NCBI GenBank assembly: GCA_904419145.1
Contig: CAJFQQ010000005.1
Span: forward strand, 20,140 to 84,139
Source: an uncultured Oscillospiraceae bacterium
GTDB taxonomy: Bacteria > Bacillota > Clostridia > Oscillospirales > Oscillospiraceae
Direction of reading: 5' to 3'
Length of the DNA: 64,000 nucleotides
The notes beneath the pieces were generated by a model. It was not told where the DNA came from and made no database searches. It worked only from the letters and a program-made list of their open reading frames with translations. Shown piece by piece: positions 17,878 to 26,353 of the stretch. Numbering within the stretch: position 1 is the stretch's first letter; the number at the start of each line of letters is the position of its first letter. The translations under genes and the position numbers were made by a program.

Positions 17878-18135
17878 TTATGCAGTATGTACGTTTGTGT
17901 TATAACTGATACAGCATTGGATAACGTACTGGGCGTCCCGGTACAGGGATTTGCCCGCCTCGGTGAGCTTCAAGCCCCGGGGGCTGCGGATAAAGAGCTG
18001 CAGGTCTAGGCTGGACTCCAGTGAGGTGATCTGCTTGATGACGGCAGGCGGTGTGATAAATAACTCCTCCGCCGCCTTGTTAAAGCTCCCCGCGTCCGCC
18101 ACCCGGAGAAAGGTTTCCAATTGAGGATTATACAT
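17878..18135 (-). pseudogene. LysR-type regulator truncated after the HTH domain
   Basis: 85 residues that match only the N-terminal winged HTH of a LysR regulator (LETFLRVADAGSFNKAAEELF, LTEAGKSLYRDA). The effector-binding domain of about 210 residues is missing and the frame ends shortly after the dimerisation helix begins, directly before a terminator. Family length is about 300 residues, so this is most likely a deletion remnant. It could still bind DNA as a short dominant-negative form. It borders the alcohol-dehydrogenase stub and the chimeric ORF, so one rearrangement may have created all three. Confidence 0.75.
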
Positions 18136-18237
18136 GGTGGGACACCGCCTTTCTGGAGAACCTGCTGGTTTTTATGAACCACATTTTACTGGGTTTCTCC
18201 CCAAAAGGCAAGAAAAAATATAAGACCAGAAGCACGG

Positions 18238-18939
18238 CTACCTGTGTGCGGCGGTGTTTCCGGCACTGTGGCGGCCTGTGGAGCGCAGCGCTTTCCCGGC
18301 ATAATAGCCGAGGAAGGTCAGCGCTCCCATGACGGCCAGGTAGTCAATCAAAACGGATCCCAGGGCCTGGGCATCGCTCCAAAAGACAAAGTGGGTGCGT
18401 AGCAGCAGATAGTCAGGAAAATCATTTTGAAAAAAGGCCCATACGCCATAGGCCGCAATCAAGGCGCCTCCCCTGCGGAATGCCCGGGCTGCCGGAGGGG
18501 ACAGCGGCGCTTTTCGCAGCGTTCGAGCTGCACCCATTATCATGCCCCAGTGAAGGCCCAGGTGTATGGACGCGAGGGTAAGGCTCCAGTAGGCGCAGGT
18601 CAGGTGGATGAGCCGGGCCAGATCTCGAATTTGCTGCGGGGTGGGGATATCAAACACATACTGAGAGAGGAGAGCTCCGCTGACCATAGAACCCAGCACG
18701 CCGGTTATCAGCAGACCCGTCAGAAGGCTTTGCGCACCACGGTAGCGCATGTGCCGTCCCTGAAATAACCGGCGGTACCATTCCGCATTCCAGATGTGGT
18801 GGACGATCAGCAGGAGCAGCATAACGGCACCCAGCCACTCGTGGACAGCCTCCCCCAGAAGGGAATAGGTCATCAGGAGAGGCAGCAGGGCGGCCATCGC
18901 TATATCCACCGTAATTCGAAGCAGCTGTTTTCGAGGCAT
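18238..18939 (-). CDS. DUF4405-like integral membrane protein, possible b-type haem protein
   Basis: The start at 18939 has AGGAGA six bases upstream; an ATG at 18960 lacks a site. 233 residues with about six TM helices. His residues recur inside helices (LLLLIVHHIWN, LARLIHLTCAYW, LASIHLGLHWG), as in DUF4405/cytochrome-b-like membrane proteins that bind haem. It follows the lipoprotein esterase gene on the same strand by a short gap, so they probably share an mRNA. The electron donor and acceptor cannot be read from the sequence. Confidence 0.65.
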   Translation of the reverse strand: MPRKQLLRITVDIAMAALLPLLMTYSLLGEAVHEWLGAVMLLLLIVHHIWNAEWYRRLFQGRHMRYRGAQSLLTGLLITGVLGSMVSGALLSQYVFDIPTPQQIRDLARLIHLTCAYWSLTLASIHLGLHWGMIMGAARTLRKAPLSPPAARAFRRGGALIAAYGVWAFFQNDFPDYLLLRTHFVFWSDAQALGSVLIDYLAVMGALTFLGYYAGKALRSTGRHSAGNTAAHR

Positions 18940-18962
18940 CGTGATTCTCCTGACATCCATTC

Positions 18963-19874
18963 TTATATCTGCGCCCGCTTCTGGAACAACCAGCCCATGA
19001 TGGCCGGACCGTCGGCGAACAGATTCCCGCCGCCGTGCTGGCTGGTCATTCCGCGCTCCAGGAAATAGGAGGGGGCTTTGATGTCCAGGACCAAAAGCTG
19101 GTCGATTTCGTTTTCCGACAGGCCGGCTTCGGTGTAGCGGCTGTGGAGCTGATCGTAAGTCTCTGAAGTGGGTTCTGAGCCATAATACTCGTCGCCCTCC
19201 CCGATGACCAGATATACCGGAACTCTGGCCTCCACCAGCGGCTCATAGGCCCCATCCCATCGGGAAGAACAGTGGAGGTAGGCGGTAAACAGGTCGGGAC
19301 GCAGCCCCATTACCTGGGACATAGTTTCCCCGCCGCCGGAATAGCCGCTGGCATATACTTGACCCCGGTCAATGTTGTAGTGCCCTAACAGATATTCCGT
19401 CAGGGCAATGGTCTGTTCTGCCGAGGTCTCCCCCCAGTCGTTCAATTGCGGGGCGGCCACGATCATTTTATCGTTATAGTTCAGTGCCTCAAATGCAAAG
19501 TCCTCGCTGTATAGGTTTTGCCCCACCCCCTGGAAGTACAGCCCCTCGTAGCCGGGCAGGGTCAGATAAAGCGCATAAGGTTCGCTGCCGTCATAGCTGT
19601 CTGGGATATAGAGATGGAAGTGGATATCCCCCTCCTCTGCGTGGAGAATGTTGTCTAGGAGAAAATCCCGGTAGATCTCCGTCCCCGGTGTGACCTCATA
19701 GGCTTCCGGCTCCGCCGGACGAGCAGCTGAAGGTTTGAGAGGGTCCTCCTGCATCTGCGTGGGCTCCGTCAATGCCGGCTCTGAAGTGGTATAGACGGGC
19801 ATATGGCAGCCGGAAAGCACCAGCTGCAGCATGAATGCCAGTAGAATGGGAAAAAGCTTCTGTAGCGATACCAT
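18963..19874 (-). CDS. Secreted lipoprotein alpha/beta hydrolase (esterase-like)
   Basis: A signal peptide ends in the lipobox LVLSGC, predicting attachment to the outer face of the membrane. The mature part is a serine hydrolase: nucleophile elbow GYSGGG, acid residue probably in GEGDEYYG and His in TSQHGGG near the C-terminus. It resembles prolyl-oligopeptidase/feruloyl-esterase-like or polyhydroxybutyrate-depolymerase-like hydrolases. Substrate unknown. First gene of a probable two-gene unit with the DUF4405-like gene. Confidence 0.78.
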   Translation of the reverse strand: MVSLQKLFPILLAFMLQLVLSGCHMPVYTTSEPALTEPTQMQEDPLKPSAARPAEPEAYEVTPGTEIYRDFLLDNILHAEEGDIHFHLYIPDSYDGSEPYALYLTLPGYEGLYFQGVGQNLYSEDFAFEALNYNDKMIVAAPQLNDWGETSAEQTIALTEYLLGHYNIDRGQVYASGYSGGGETMSQVMGLRPDLFTAYLHCSSRWDGAYEPLVEARVPVYLVIGEGDEYYGSEPTSETYDQLHSRYTEAGLSENEIDQLLVLDIKAPSYFLERGMTSQHGGGNLFADGPAIMGWLFQKRAQI

Positions 19875-20182
19875 AGCCGCCCCCCTTTCCGTTTGGATCT
19901 ATTGTAGAACGTTGCTTCAGAATGCAGAAGTTCCAATCTGTTACGGAGCATGAACCAAAAGGTTCATATATTTTCCCCTCATTTTCTCCATAGGCGGCTG
20001 GCCGGCTTTGCCGTAGAGAAGCCCGAATTTTGAGTGGCTCTATAGATCCTGGAGGGATCTTTTCCTCCCCTTCCCATCAACGGGAGCTGCGCTTTGCTGT
20101 ATTGACATTTTATGTTATGATAGGGAATCATAACCGGCATCCGTCAAGACACGGGGCAACAGGAGCGGGAGGGGGAAAATAC
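19875..20182. promoter_or_regulatory. Divergent control region between esterase and pucR-like genes with an inverted repeat
   Basis: 308 bases with no gene. It contains the inverted repeat ATGAACC-AAAA-GGTTCAT (19950-19967), a likely operator. The same half-site ATGAACC recurs upstream of the lysR fragment at 18174-18180. A TATGAT-like -10 precedes pucR (near 20117), with a weak TTGCTG -35. Confidence 0.4.
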
Positions 20183-21781
20183 ATGAGTGTGACGGTAGCG
20201 GATCTGCTGAAGCTGCCAAGCTTGCGCAATGCACGGGTAGCGGCAGGAAAGGGAGGGCTGAAAAAACCGGTGTTATCCATCTCGGTCCTGGAATATGCGG
20301 ACCCGAACCCGATTCAGGATGAGCTGTTTCAGAACGTAGAGTTCTATGGCAGCGAAATCGTGATTACCGGCTTTATGAATATCCCGCGGGATGTGGAGGC
20401 ACAGTGCGTCAATGTGCGGCGGCTGGCCGCAGTGGGAGAGGTCGGGCTGATCCTCTTTTATGTGGGCGTCTTTATGCCGAAAGTCGATCAGGCGCTCCTG
20501 GACTTGGCGGATGAGCTGGACTTCCCTCTTATTGTTATGCCGGAACATCAGATGAACCAGCGGTACTCTGAGGTGATCTGCGAAGTGATGGAGGCGATTT
20601 TTCGAGATCAGAACTCAGCTGCAGGGCTGGTGGGAGATATCCTGCAACAGATCTCTTTGCTGCCGGAGTACCAGAGGACAATGGATGTGGTTCTCCGGAT
20701 GCTCAGCGACCGCATCCGCACCTCCGCGGCCTTGGCAGACAGCAACCGTCATGTGCTCAGCGCGGCCAACTGGCCTCGTACCCTGGAATTGGAGCCGGAT
20801 AAGGTGCTGCCCGCTCTCTCCGTCCTGCCGGAACCCGACGGCTCTCCAATGGAGCTGGAGCATGGGCGTTTCCTGCTGTACCGCTGCCCGCTGTCGGATC
20901 TGGCAGCGGCCAATATGGAATTGTTTCTGCTGAAAGAAGGGGACCCTCTTCGGCCGGAGACCGTGCGGCAGGCAGCTGAAGCCGTCCGGCTGTCGGTGAA
21001 CCTGTGGGGCCGCGGCCATGACCGGGAAGTCATGGGGGAATTGGTGCGGGCTATCCTGCGGGATGAGCCCTTGAAGATGCGGCGTCTGGCGGACATTTTC
21101 TCGGTGGATGTGGCCTCTATCCACAGCATGTGGCTGCTCCATGGTGTGCCGAATCAGAAAGAGCGATTTCAAAGAGAGGCGCTCCCGCTGGTGGAGGATG
21201 CTCTGTCCCATGTCTGCAACACCTTGGTGGCGGACTACTATGAGGGGGATCTGGTCATCTTTATGGATTGGACAGAGGAAGCCGCAGGGCCCTTGGGGAT
21301 AGCGGAGGCACTCAGCAGGCAATTGGAGTCGGCCGGGCTGGACGCTGTCCTCATCACCTGCCAGGACCTGCCCACCACCGCTGATGTGCGCCGGGCCTAT
21401 CTGACGATCCGGGGGTCCCATGATGACGCCCTGCGGATCTGGCCCGGCCGGCGGCGCTACACGCTTCAGGAGATGGAGTTTGCCCACACCTGCAGGGAGA
21501 CCATTGGACAGGGGGAGGGGGCGGTGCGCCAGACCCTGGCGCCGCTGGACACCTTGCGGGCCCACCGGGAGGGCACGGAATTGGCGCGGACACTGGCTGT
21601 TTATCTGCTGGATGCCGCGTGCAGTGTGACGCAGACAGCGCAACTGCTGTATCTCCACAAAAACACCGTCAAATACCGCCTGCAGCAGATCAATGGCCGC
21701 CTGGGATACCCGGCGGGGAAGCTGCCGGAGATTTTTTCCCTATATACGGCATGTGCTGTTGGGCGGATGCTGGGAGATTGA
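20183..21781 (+). CDS. PucR-family transcriptional regulator
   Basis: ATG 20183 is preceded by GGGAGGGGG; the ORF extends upstream without a better site. 532 residues: an N-terminal PucR-type ligand-sensing domain (about 1-125), a middle region resembling the CdaR GGDEF-like domain, and a C-terminal PucR/CdaR HTH (LLDAACSVTQTAQLLYLHKNTVKYRL). Members regulate catabolism of purines, sugar diacids or amino compounds. Immediately downstream are a cytosine/allantoin-type permease, a DUF917 protein and a hydantoinase-like protein, so it most likely activates that operon in response to its substrate. Confidence 0.88.
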   Translation: MSVTVADLLKLPSLRNARVAAGKGGLKKPVLSISVLEYADPNPIQDELFQNVEFYGSEIVITGFMNIPRDVEAQCVNVRRLAAVGEVGLILFYVGVFMPKVDQALLDLADELDFPLIVMPEHQMNQRYSEVICEVMEAIFRDQNSAAGLVGDILQQISLLPEYQRTMDVVLRMLSDRIRTSAALADSNRHVLSAANWPRTLELEPDKVLPALSVLPEPDGSPMELEHGRFLLYRCPLSDLAAANMELFLLKEGDPLRPETVRQAAEAVRLSVNLWGRGHDREVMGELVRAILRDEPLKMRRLADIFSVDVASIHSMWLLHGVPNQKERFQREALPLVEDALSHVCNTLVADYYEGDLVIFMDWTEEAAGPLGIAEALSRQLESAGLDAVLITCQDLPTTADVRRAYLTIRGSHDDALRIWPGRRRYTLQEMEFAHTCRETIGQGEGAVRQTLAPLDTLRAHREGTELARTLAVYLLDAACSVTQTAQLLYLHKNTVKYRLQQINGRLGYPAGKLPEIFSLYTACAVGRMLGD

Positions 21782-21864
21782 GATTGTCTCGCCGGACAAC
21801 CCGGACAGTCAGATAGGATGTCCTTTTTCTGGATTTTTTCCATTCAGCCCCTCTATTACGATAG

Positions 21865-21915
21865 AACAGCGGCCATCCATTGTCCAAAAAGACAATGGAT
21901 GGCCGCTGTTTTTCT
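21865..21915 (+). terminator. Strong intrinsic terminator after the pucR-like gene
   Basis: A perfect 20-bp stem (arms 21865-21884 and 21891-21910) with a 6-base loop, ending in five T. It separates the regulator from the permease operon, so the latter needs its own promoter. Confidence 0.88.
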
Positions 21916-22018
21916 GCCTGGCGGCCAATTACTTTTCCGCCGGCAGATGCTAGAATATCTGTGAACCGAGGGCCCTGTGTCCCTCTGGTTTCTTGATTTT
22001 AAGGAGGGATGTTTCAGA

Positions 22019-23335
22019 ATGAACAATCAATCCGGGTTTGAAATCCGTCCCGAGCAGCGGCAGAGCTGGCTCTCCATTGCCATGGTGTGGGCGGGCGGTA
22101 TGATCTGCGTGCCCTGCCTGATGGTGGGCGGCGTGCTCTCCGGCGGCGGACTTTCCATTGCGCAGATTATTGCAGCAATTCTGATCGGCTATGGCCTGAT
22201 CTGCGCCTATATGATCTTTATCGGTATGGCCGCCTGCGATACGGGTCTGCCGGTTTCTGTGCTGGCGGAGGGCGCCTTGGGCCGGAAGGGCGCCCGATAT
22301 ATCATCAGTACCCTGCTGGCCATCGCCTGTGTAGGCTGGTTTGGCATCCAGTCCGCCACCTGCGGACAGGCCTTCGCCTCCATGGTAGCGGATATGATGG
22401 GGATGGAAGGGGCCAGCAGCACGATGGTCGTCGTCTCCTCCATCGTGTGGGGTGTGATCATGCTCATCACGGCCTGCGCCGGGTTCAAGGGCCTCAAGTG
22501 GCTCAACTACCTGGCGGTGCCCCTGCTGGTTATTGTCTGCCTCTATGGCCTCATTGCTGGCATCGTCCGCAACGACGGCGCTGCAGCCATCGCCGCCTAC
22601 GCCCCGGAGGTGTCCTCCGGCATGGTGTTCGGGATCTCCATGGTGGTGGCCTCCTTTGCCCTGGGCGGCGTGATCTCCGCCGACTACTGCCGCTACGCCA
22701 AGAGTCGCGGGGACGTGGTCAAGTCCTCCATTGTAGGCGTCATTCCGGCGGGGCTCTTTATGCTGCTCACCGGCGCACTGATGAGTATTGTCACTGGGCA
22801 GTATGATATCTCCGCGATCCTGGCCAGCCTGGGGGTCCCTTTGTTTGGGCTTATCGCGCTGGTGCTGGCCACTTGGACCACCAATGTCACCAACGCCTAC
22901 TCCGGCGGCCTGGCCCTGAGCAACCTGCTGGGCTTTGATGAGAGCAAGTTTACAGTTACCACCGGGATCGCCGGCGGGATCGGCACCCTCCTGGCCGCCT
23001 TCGGCCTGCTCAACGCCTTCCAGGGATTCTTGTCCCTCATGTCCGCGCTGATCCCGCCCCTGGCAGGGGTCATCATCGCCGGCTACTGGGTGGTGGGCCG
23101 CGGCAGTGTGGAAAGATTCCAGAGACGGGATGGCTTTTCCGCCCCGGGTGTGATTGCCTTCCTTGTAGGGGCCGTCCTGGCCTGTATCACTGGCGGCACA
23201 TTCGCCAGCTTCCCGGCCTTAGTGGCTGCCGCCCCCTGGCTGAATATCCCGTTTTTCGTGGGGCCGGTGAACGGCATTGTGGTCTCCCTGGTCCTCTACG
23301 TAATCTTGGAAAGGCTCATGCGCAGCAGACCTTGA
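22019..23335 (+). CDS. NCS1-family nucleobase/hydantoin permease (CodB-like)
   Basis: 438 residues and about 12 TM helices, starting at ATG 22019 with AAGGAGGG upstream. The order and spacing of helices and the opening motif (RPEQRQSWLSIAMVWAG) are those of cytosine permease-like NCS1 proteins, which import nucleobases, allantoin or hydantoins with H+ or Na+. Followed after 22 bases by DUF917 and hydantoinase-like genes. This favours a hydantoin-type or related cyclic-ureide substrate over cytosine, and there is no cytosine deaminase nearby. Confidence 0.82.
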   Translation: MNNQSGFEIRPEQRQSWLSIAMVWAGGMICVPCLMVGGVLSGGGLSIAQIIAAILIGYGLICAYMIFIGMAACDTGLPVSVLAEGALGRKGARYIISTLLAIACVGWFGIQSATCGQAFASMVADMMGMEGASSTMVVVSSIVWGVIMLITACAGFKGLKWLNYLAVPLLVIVCLYGLIAGIVRNDGAAAIAAYAPEVSSGMVFGISMVVASFALGGVISADYCRYAKSRGDVVKSSIVGVIPAGLFMLLTGALMSIVTGQYDISAILASLGVPLFGLIALVLATWTTNVTNAYSGGLALSNLLGFDESKFTVTTGIAGGIGTLLAAFGLLNAFQGFLSLMSALIPPLAGVIIAGYWVVGRGSVERFQRRDGFSAPGVIAFLVGAVLACITGGTFASFPALVAAAPWLNIPFFVGPVNGIVVSLVLYVILERLMRSRP

Positions 23336-23357
23336 ATATAGAAAGGAGAGAACAGAC

Positions 23358-24452
23358 TTGCGTACCATTGGTATTCCTGAGATTGAAGATATCGCCCTGG
23401 GCGCGGCATTGCTGGGCGCCGGTGGGGGAGGTGATCCCTACATTGGAAAGCTGGTGGCCATCGGGGCGGTAAAGGAGTGCGGCCCTGTAAAATTGCTGGA
23501 TCCGGAGGAGGTCCCGGACGATGCCCTGATCGTCCCCATCGCCATGATGGGCGCCCCCACGGTCCTGTGTGAGAAGGCGGTGGGCGGCAGCGAGTACAAG
23601 ACGCTGTATGATACGGTATCCAGTTTCTTCGGCAAGCCCATTTACGCCTTTATGCCTATGGAGGCCGGCGGGGTGAACTCCATGCTGCCCATCGCGGCGG
23701 CGGCCCGCCTGGGCCTGCCGCTGGTGGATGTGGACGGTATGGGCCGTGCCTTCCCGGAGCTCCAGATGGTCACCTTCACCATCGGCGGCGGCTCCGCCAC
23801 GCCCATGGCGCTGGTGGATGAGAAGGGCAACTCCTGCATCTTCAAGACCATTACCAACAAGTGGACGGAGGAGCTGGCCCGGGCGGTGACCATGTCCTGC
23901 GGCGGTTCGGTCTCCGTCTCTCTCTACCCCATGGAGGGCGCCTTCATGAAGCAGTACGGCGTCCATGGCATCGTCACCCGCAGCCAGAAGCTGGGCGCCG
24001 CTATTCGGACCATGAAGGAGGTCACCGACGGTACCCCGGAGGAGGAGTTCTTCCGCGTCACCGGCGGCCACAAGCTCTTCCGGGGCAAGATCGGCGACGT
24101 GCTGCGGGAGGTCCGGGCCGGCTTCAACTTCGGCAAGGTGGTGCTGGAGGGCATCTATGAATATAAGGGCCGCCAGGCCTATGTGGAATTCCAGAACGAG
24201 AACCTCACCGCCACGGTGGACGGGGAGATCCTGTGCACCACCCCTGACCTCATCTGCCTGGTGGATACGGAGACCTTCACACCCGTCCCCACAGACGCAT
24301 TAAAATACGGCAAGCGGGTTCTGGTGGTGGGCCTGGAGTGCTTCCCCCTGTGGCGCACGCCGGAGGGGCTGGCCCTGGTGGGGCCCCGGTATTTCGGGGT
24401 GGACACCGACTATATCCCGCTGGAGGAGCGGTGCAAGGGAGGTCGCGGCTGA
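23358..24452 (+). CDS. DUF917 / S-methyl-thiohydantoin desulfurase-family protein (copy 1)
   Basis: TTG start with AAGGAGAG upstream. 364 residues, normal for the family. N-terminal glycine-rich motif GAALLGAGGGGDP, then MGAPTV, MEAGGVN and a conserved C-terminal segment ending in FGVDTDY. Pfam now describes DUF917 as the S-methyl-thiohydantoin desulfurase family; members usually sit beside hydantoinase/oxoprolinase genes, as here. Its stop overlaps the next start (TGATG). Two further copies lie at 54251 and 56217 and form a distinct subgroup (GTGGGGS, TELGGxNTA). Confidence 0.83.
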   Translation: MRTIGIPEIEDIALGAALLGAGGGGDPYIGKLVAIGAVKECGPVKLLDPEEVPDDALIVPIAMMGAPTVLCEKAVGGSEYKTLYDTVSSFFGKPIYAFMPMEAGGVNSMLPIAAAARLGLPLVDVDGMGRAFPELQMVTFTIGGGSATPMALVDEKGNSCIFKTITNKWTEELARAVTMSCGGSVSVSLYPMEGAFMKQYGVHGIVTRSQKLGAAIRTMKEVTDGTPEEEFFRVTGGHKLFRGKIGDVLREVRAGFNFGKVVLEGIYEYKGRQAYVEFQNENLTATVDGEILCTTPDLICLVDTETFTPVPTDALKYGKRVLVVGLECFPLWRTPEGLALVGPRYFGVDTDYIPLEERCKGGRG

Positions 24453-26005
24453 TGTATAAGCTGGGAATTGATGTGGGCGGCACCAACACAGACGCCGTCC
24501 TGATTGACGAAAACTTCAATGTGGTGGCCAGTGTGAAGCGCCATACCACCCCCGACGCCTATGAAGGCATCCTGGATGCGGTCCGCTCTGTGCTGGAGGA
24601 GTCCGGCGTGGACCGGAAGGAAATCGGGCAGGCCATGCTGGGGACGACCCAGTGCACCAACGCCATTGTGGAGCGCAAGCATCTGGCGCCCATCGGCGTG
24701 CTGCGCATCGGCGCTCCCGCCACAGTGGGGATCCCGCCCATGGTGGACTGGGCGGAGGATCTCCGGGCCATTGCTGTGGATACCGCCGTCATCGGCGGCG
24801 GGTTTGAATACGACGGGAAGGAACTCGCCCCCTTTGACGAGGGGGCAGCCCGGGCCTTTTTTGCGGGCCTGCAGGCCAAAGGCGTGCGCTCTGTCGCCAT
24901 CTCCTGCGTGTTCTCCACGGTCCGTGATGACCACGAGCGCCTGGCGGCGAAGCTGTGCCGGGAGGTCATGGGGGCGGACGTCCACGTGTCCATCTCCAGC
25001 GAGATCGGCTCCATGGGACTGATCGAGCGGGAGAACGCCACCATTCTCAACGCCGCGCTCTACCAGGTGTCTCAGTCCTTTACCGAGGGGTTTGCCCGCT
25101 CTTTGGCGGACCTGGGCGTCACCAATGCCCAGATCTATCTCTCTCAGAACGACGGTACGCTGATGACCATGGACTACGCCCGGCGTTACCCGATCCTCAC
25201 CATTGCCTGCGGTCCCACCAACTCCATCCGGGGCGCCAGTTATCTGAGCCAACTGCGGGATGCGATTGTCATCGACGTGGGCGGCACCACTACGGATCTG
25301 GGCGTAATCCAGCACGGGTTTCCCCGGGAGTCCGGCGTGGCGGTGACCATCGGCGGGGTACGCACCAATTTCCGGATGCCGGATGTGGTGTCCATTGGCC
25401 TGGGCGGCGGTTCCATCGTGCGCCAGCGGCCGGACGGGACCGTGACAGTGGGCCCGGATTCGGTGGGCTACCGGATCACCGAGGAGGCGCTGTGCTTTGG
25501 CGGCAGCGTCTGTACCGCCACGGATATCGCCGTCCGGCTGGGCATGGCGGATCTGGGAGACCGAGAAAAGGTCATGCACCTGGAGGAGGGATTCGCCCGA
25601 AGGGCCATGGAGGCCATCACCACTCTGGCGGAGGACGCCCTGGACGCCATGAAGGTATCCGCCGATGATGTGGATGTGATCCTGGTGGGGGGCGGCTCCA
25701 TCATCCTGCCCGAGAAGCTTGCCGGCGCGCGGCGCGTAACCAAGCCCGCGGAGGGCGGCGTGGCCAACGCCATCGGCTCCGCAATTTCCAAAGTCTCCGG
25801 CACCTGCGAGAAGCTGATGGACTACAATGAGATCCCCCGGGAGCAGGCACTGGCACAGGTGAAAGCCGAGGCGGTGGAGCTGGCTGTGAACGCCGGTGCT
25901 GTCCGGGAGAGCGTGGAGATCATTGATGTGGAAGATGTGCCGCTGCAGTACTACCCGGGCAACACCTGCCGGGTGAAGGTGAAAGCAGCCGGCGACCTGG
26001 CATAA
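24452..26005 (+). CDS. Hydantoinase/oxoprolinase A-family ATP-dependent amidohydrolase subunit
   Basis: 517 residues. The N-terminal LGIDVGGTNTDAVLID and the internal VIDVGGTTTDLGVI are the two phosphate-binding motifs of the ASKHA-fold HyuA/oxoprolinase A family, which opens hydantoin or 5-oxoproline rings at the cost of ATP. ATG 24452 overlaps the DUF917 stop by one base, with GGGAGG upstream. No HyuB subunit follows, so it may act alone or with the DUF917 protein. It ends 26 bases before a terminator, closing a permease-DUF917-HyuA operon. Confidence 0.85.
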   Translation: MYKLGIDVGGTNTDAVLIDENFNVVASVKRHTTPDAYEGILDAVRSVLEESGVDRKEIGQAMLGTTQCTNAIVERKHLAPIGVLRIGAPATVGIPPMVDWAEDLRAIAVDTAVIGGGFEYDGKELAPFDEGAARAFFAGLQAKGVRSVAISCVFSTVRDDHERLAAKLCREVMGADVHVSISSEIGSMGLIERENATILNAALYQVSQSFTEGFARSLADLGVTNAQIYLSQNDGTLMTMDYARRYPILTIACGPTNSIRGASYLSQLRDAIVIDVGGTTTDLGVIQHGFPRESGVAVTIGGVRTNFRMPDVVSIGLGGGSIVRQRPDGTVTVGPDSVGYRITEEALCFGGSVCTATDIAVRLGMADLGDREKVMHLEEGFARRAMEAITTLAEDALDAMKVSADDVDVILVGGGSIILPEKLAGARRVTKPAEGGVANAIGSAISKVSGTCEKLMDYNEIPREQALAQVKAEAVELAVNAGAVRESVEIIDVEDVPLQYYPGNTCRVKVKAAGDLA

Positions 26006-26030
26006 AAATAAGGGCGCAATAATGGAATTA

Positions 26031-26073
26031 GAGGATGCCGGCTTGCAGAATAGCAGGTCGGCATCCTCTTTTC
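26031..26073 (+). terminator. Terminator of the permease-DUF917-HyuA operon
   Basis: 10-bp stem GAGGATGCCG with its complement (26031-26040 and 26059-26068), followed by TTTTCTC. The rest of the 348-base gap to the MFS gene holds only the promoter listed next. Confidence 0.75.
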
Positions 26074-26264
26074 TCGGCCGTCTTATTGTGAGCGCTCTGC
26101 CGCATCCGCGGTGCCCTTTTTGGCATCGTTTGTATTCCAGTCAGCTGTCCATGGGGCGGCGGAACTTTCTCGCTATGGTGGACGCCGAAGGCCTGTCGGG
26201 AGACATACAATTTTGTTGCACATATTATATTGCAGGTTCGGATAATAAAATTTGTACATCGCCG

Positions 26265-26298
26265 TTGCAAAAAATTAGAATAATTTTATAATAAAATT
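26265..26298 (+). promoter_or_regulatory. Promoter of the MFS gene with an overlapping 17-bp palindrome
   Basis: TTGCAA (26265-26270), a 16-base spacer and TATAAT (26287-26292). The palindrome AATTTTA-N3-TAAAATT (26282-26298) covers the -10, followed by TTCTA. An identical-arm palindrome lies upstream of the NhaC-family gene at 28505-28521. A repressor bound here would block polymerase. Confidence 0.6.
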
Positions 26299-26353
26299 CT
26301 ATACAATTCAAAGAAGATGTGCTACACTACCAGATGAGAAAGGAGAGGATCAA

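Noticed and set aside
24410..25579. 389-codon antisense ORF across the HyuA gene
   Set aside because: Shadow frame; His/Gly/Asp-rich low-complexity content with no motif.
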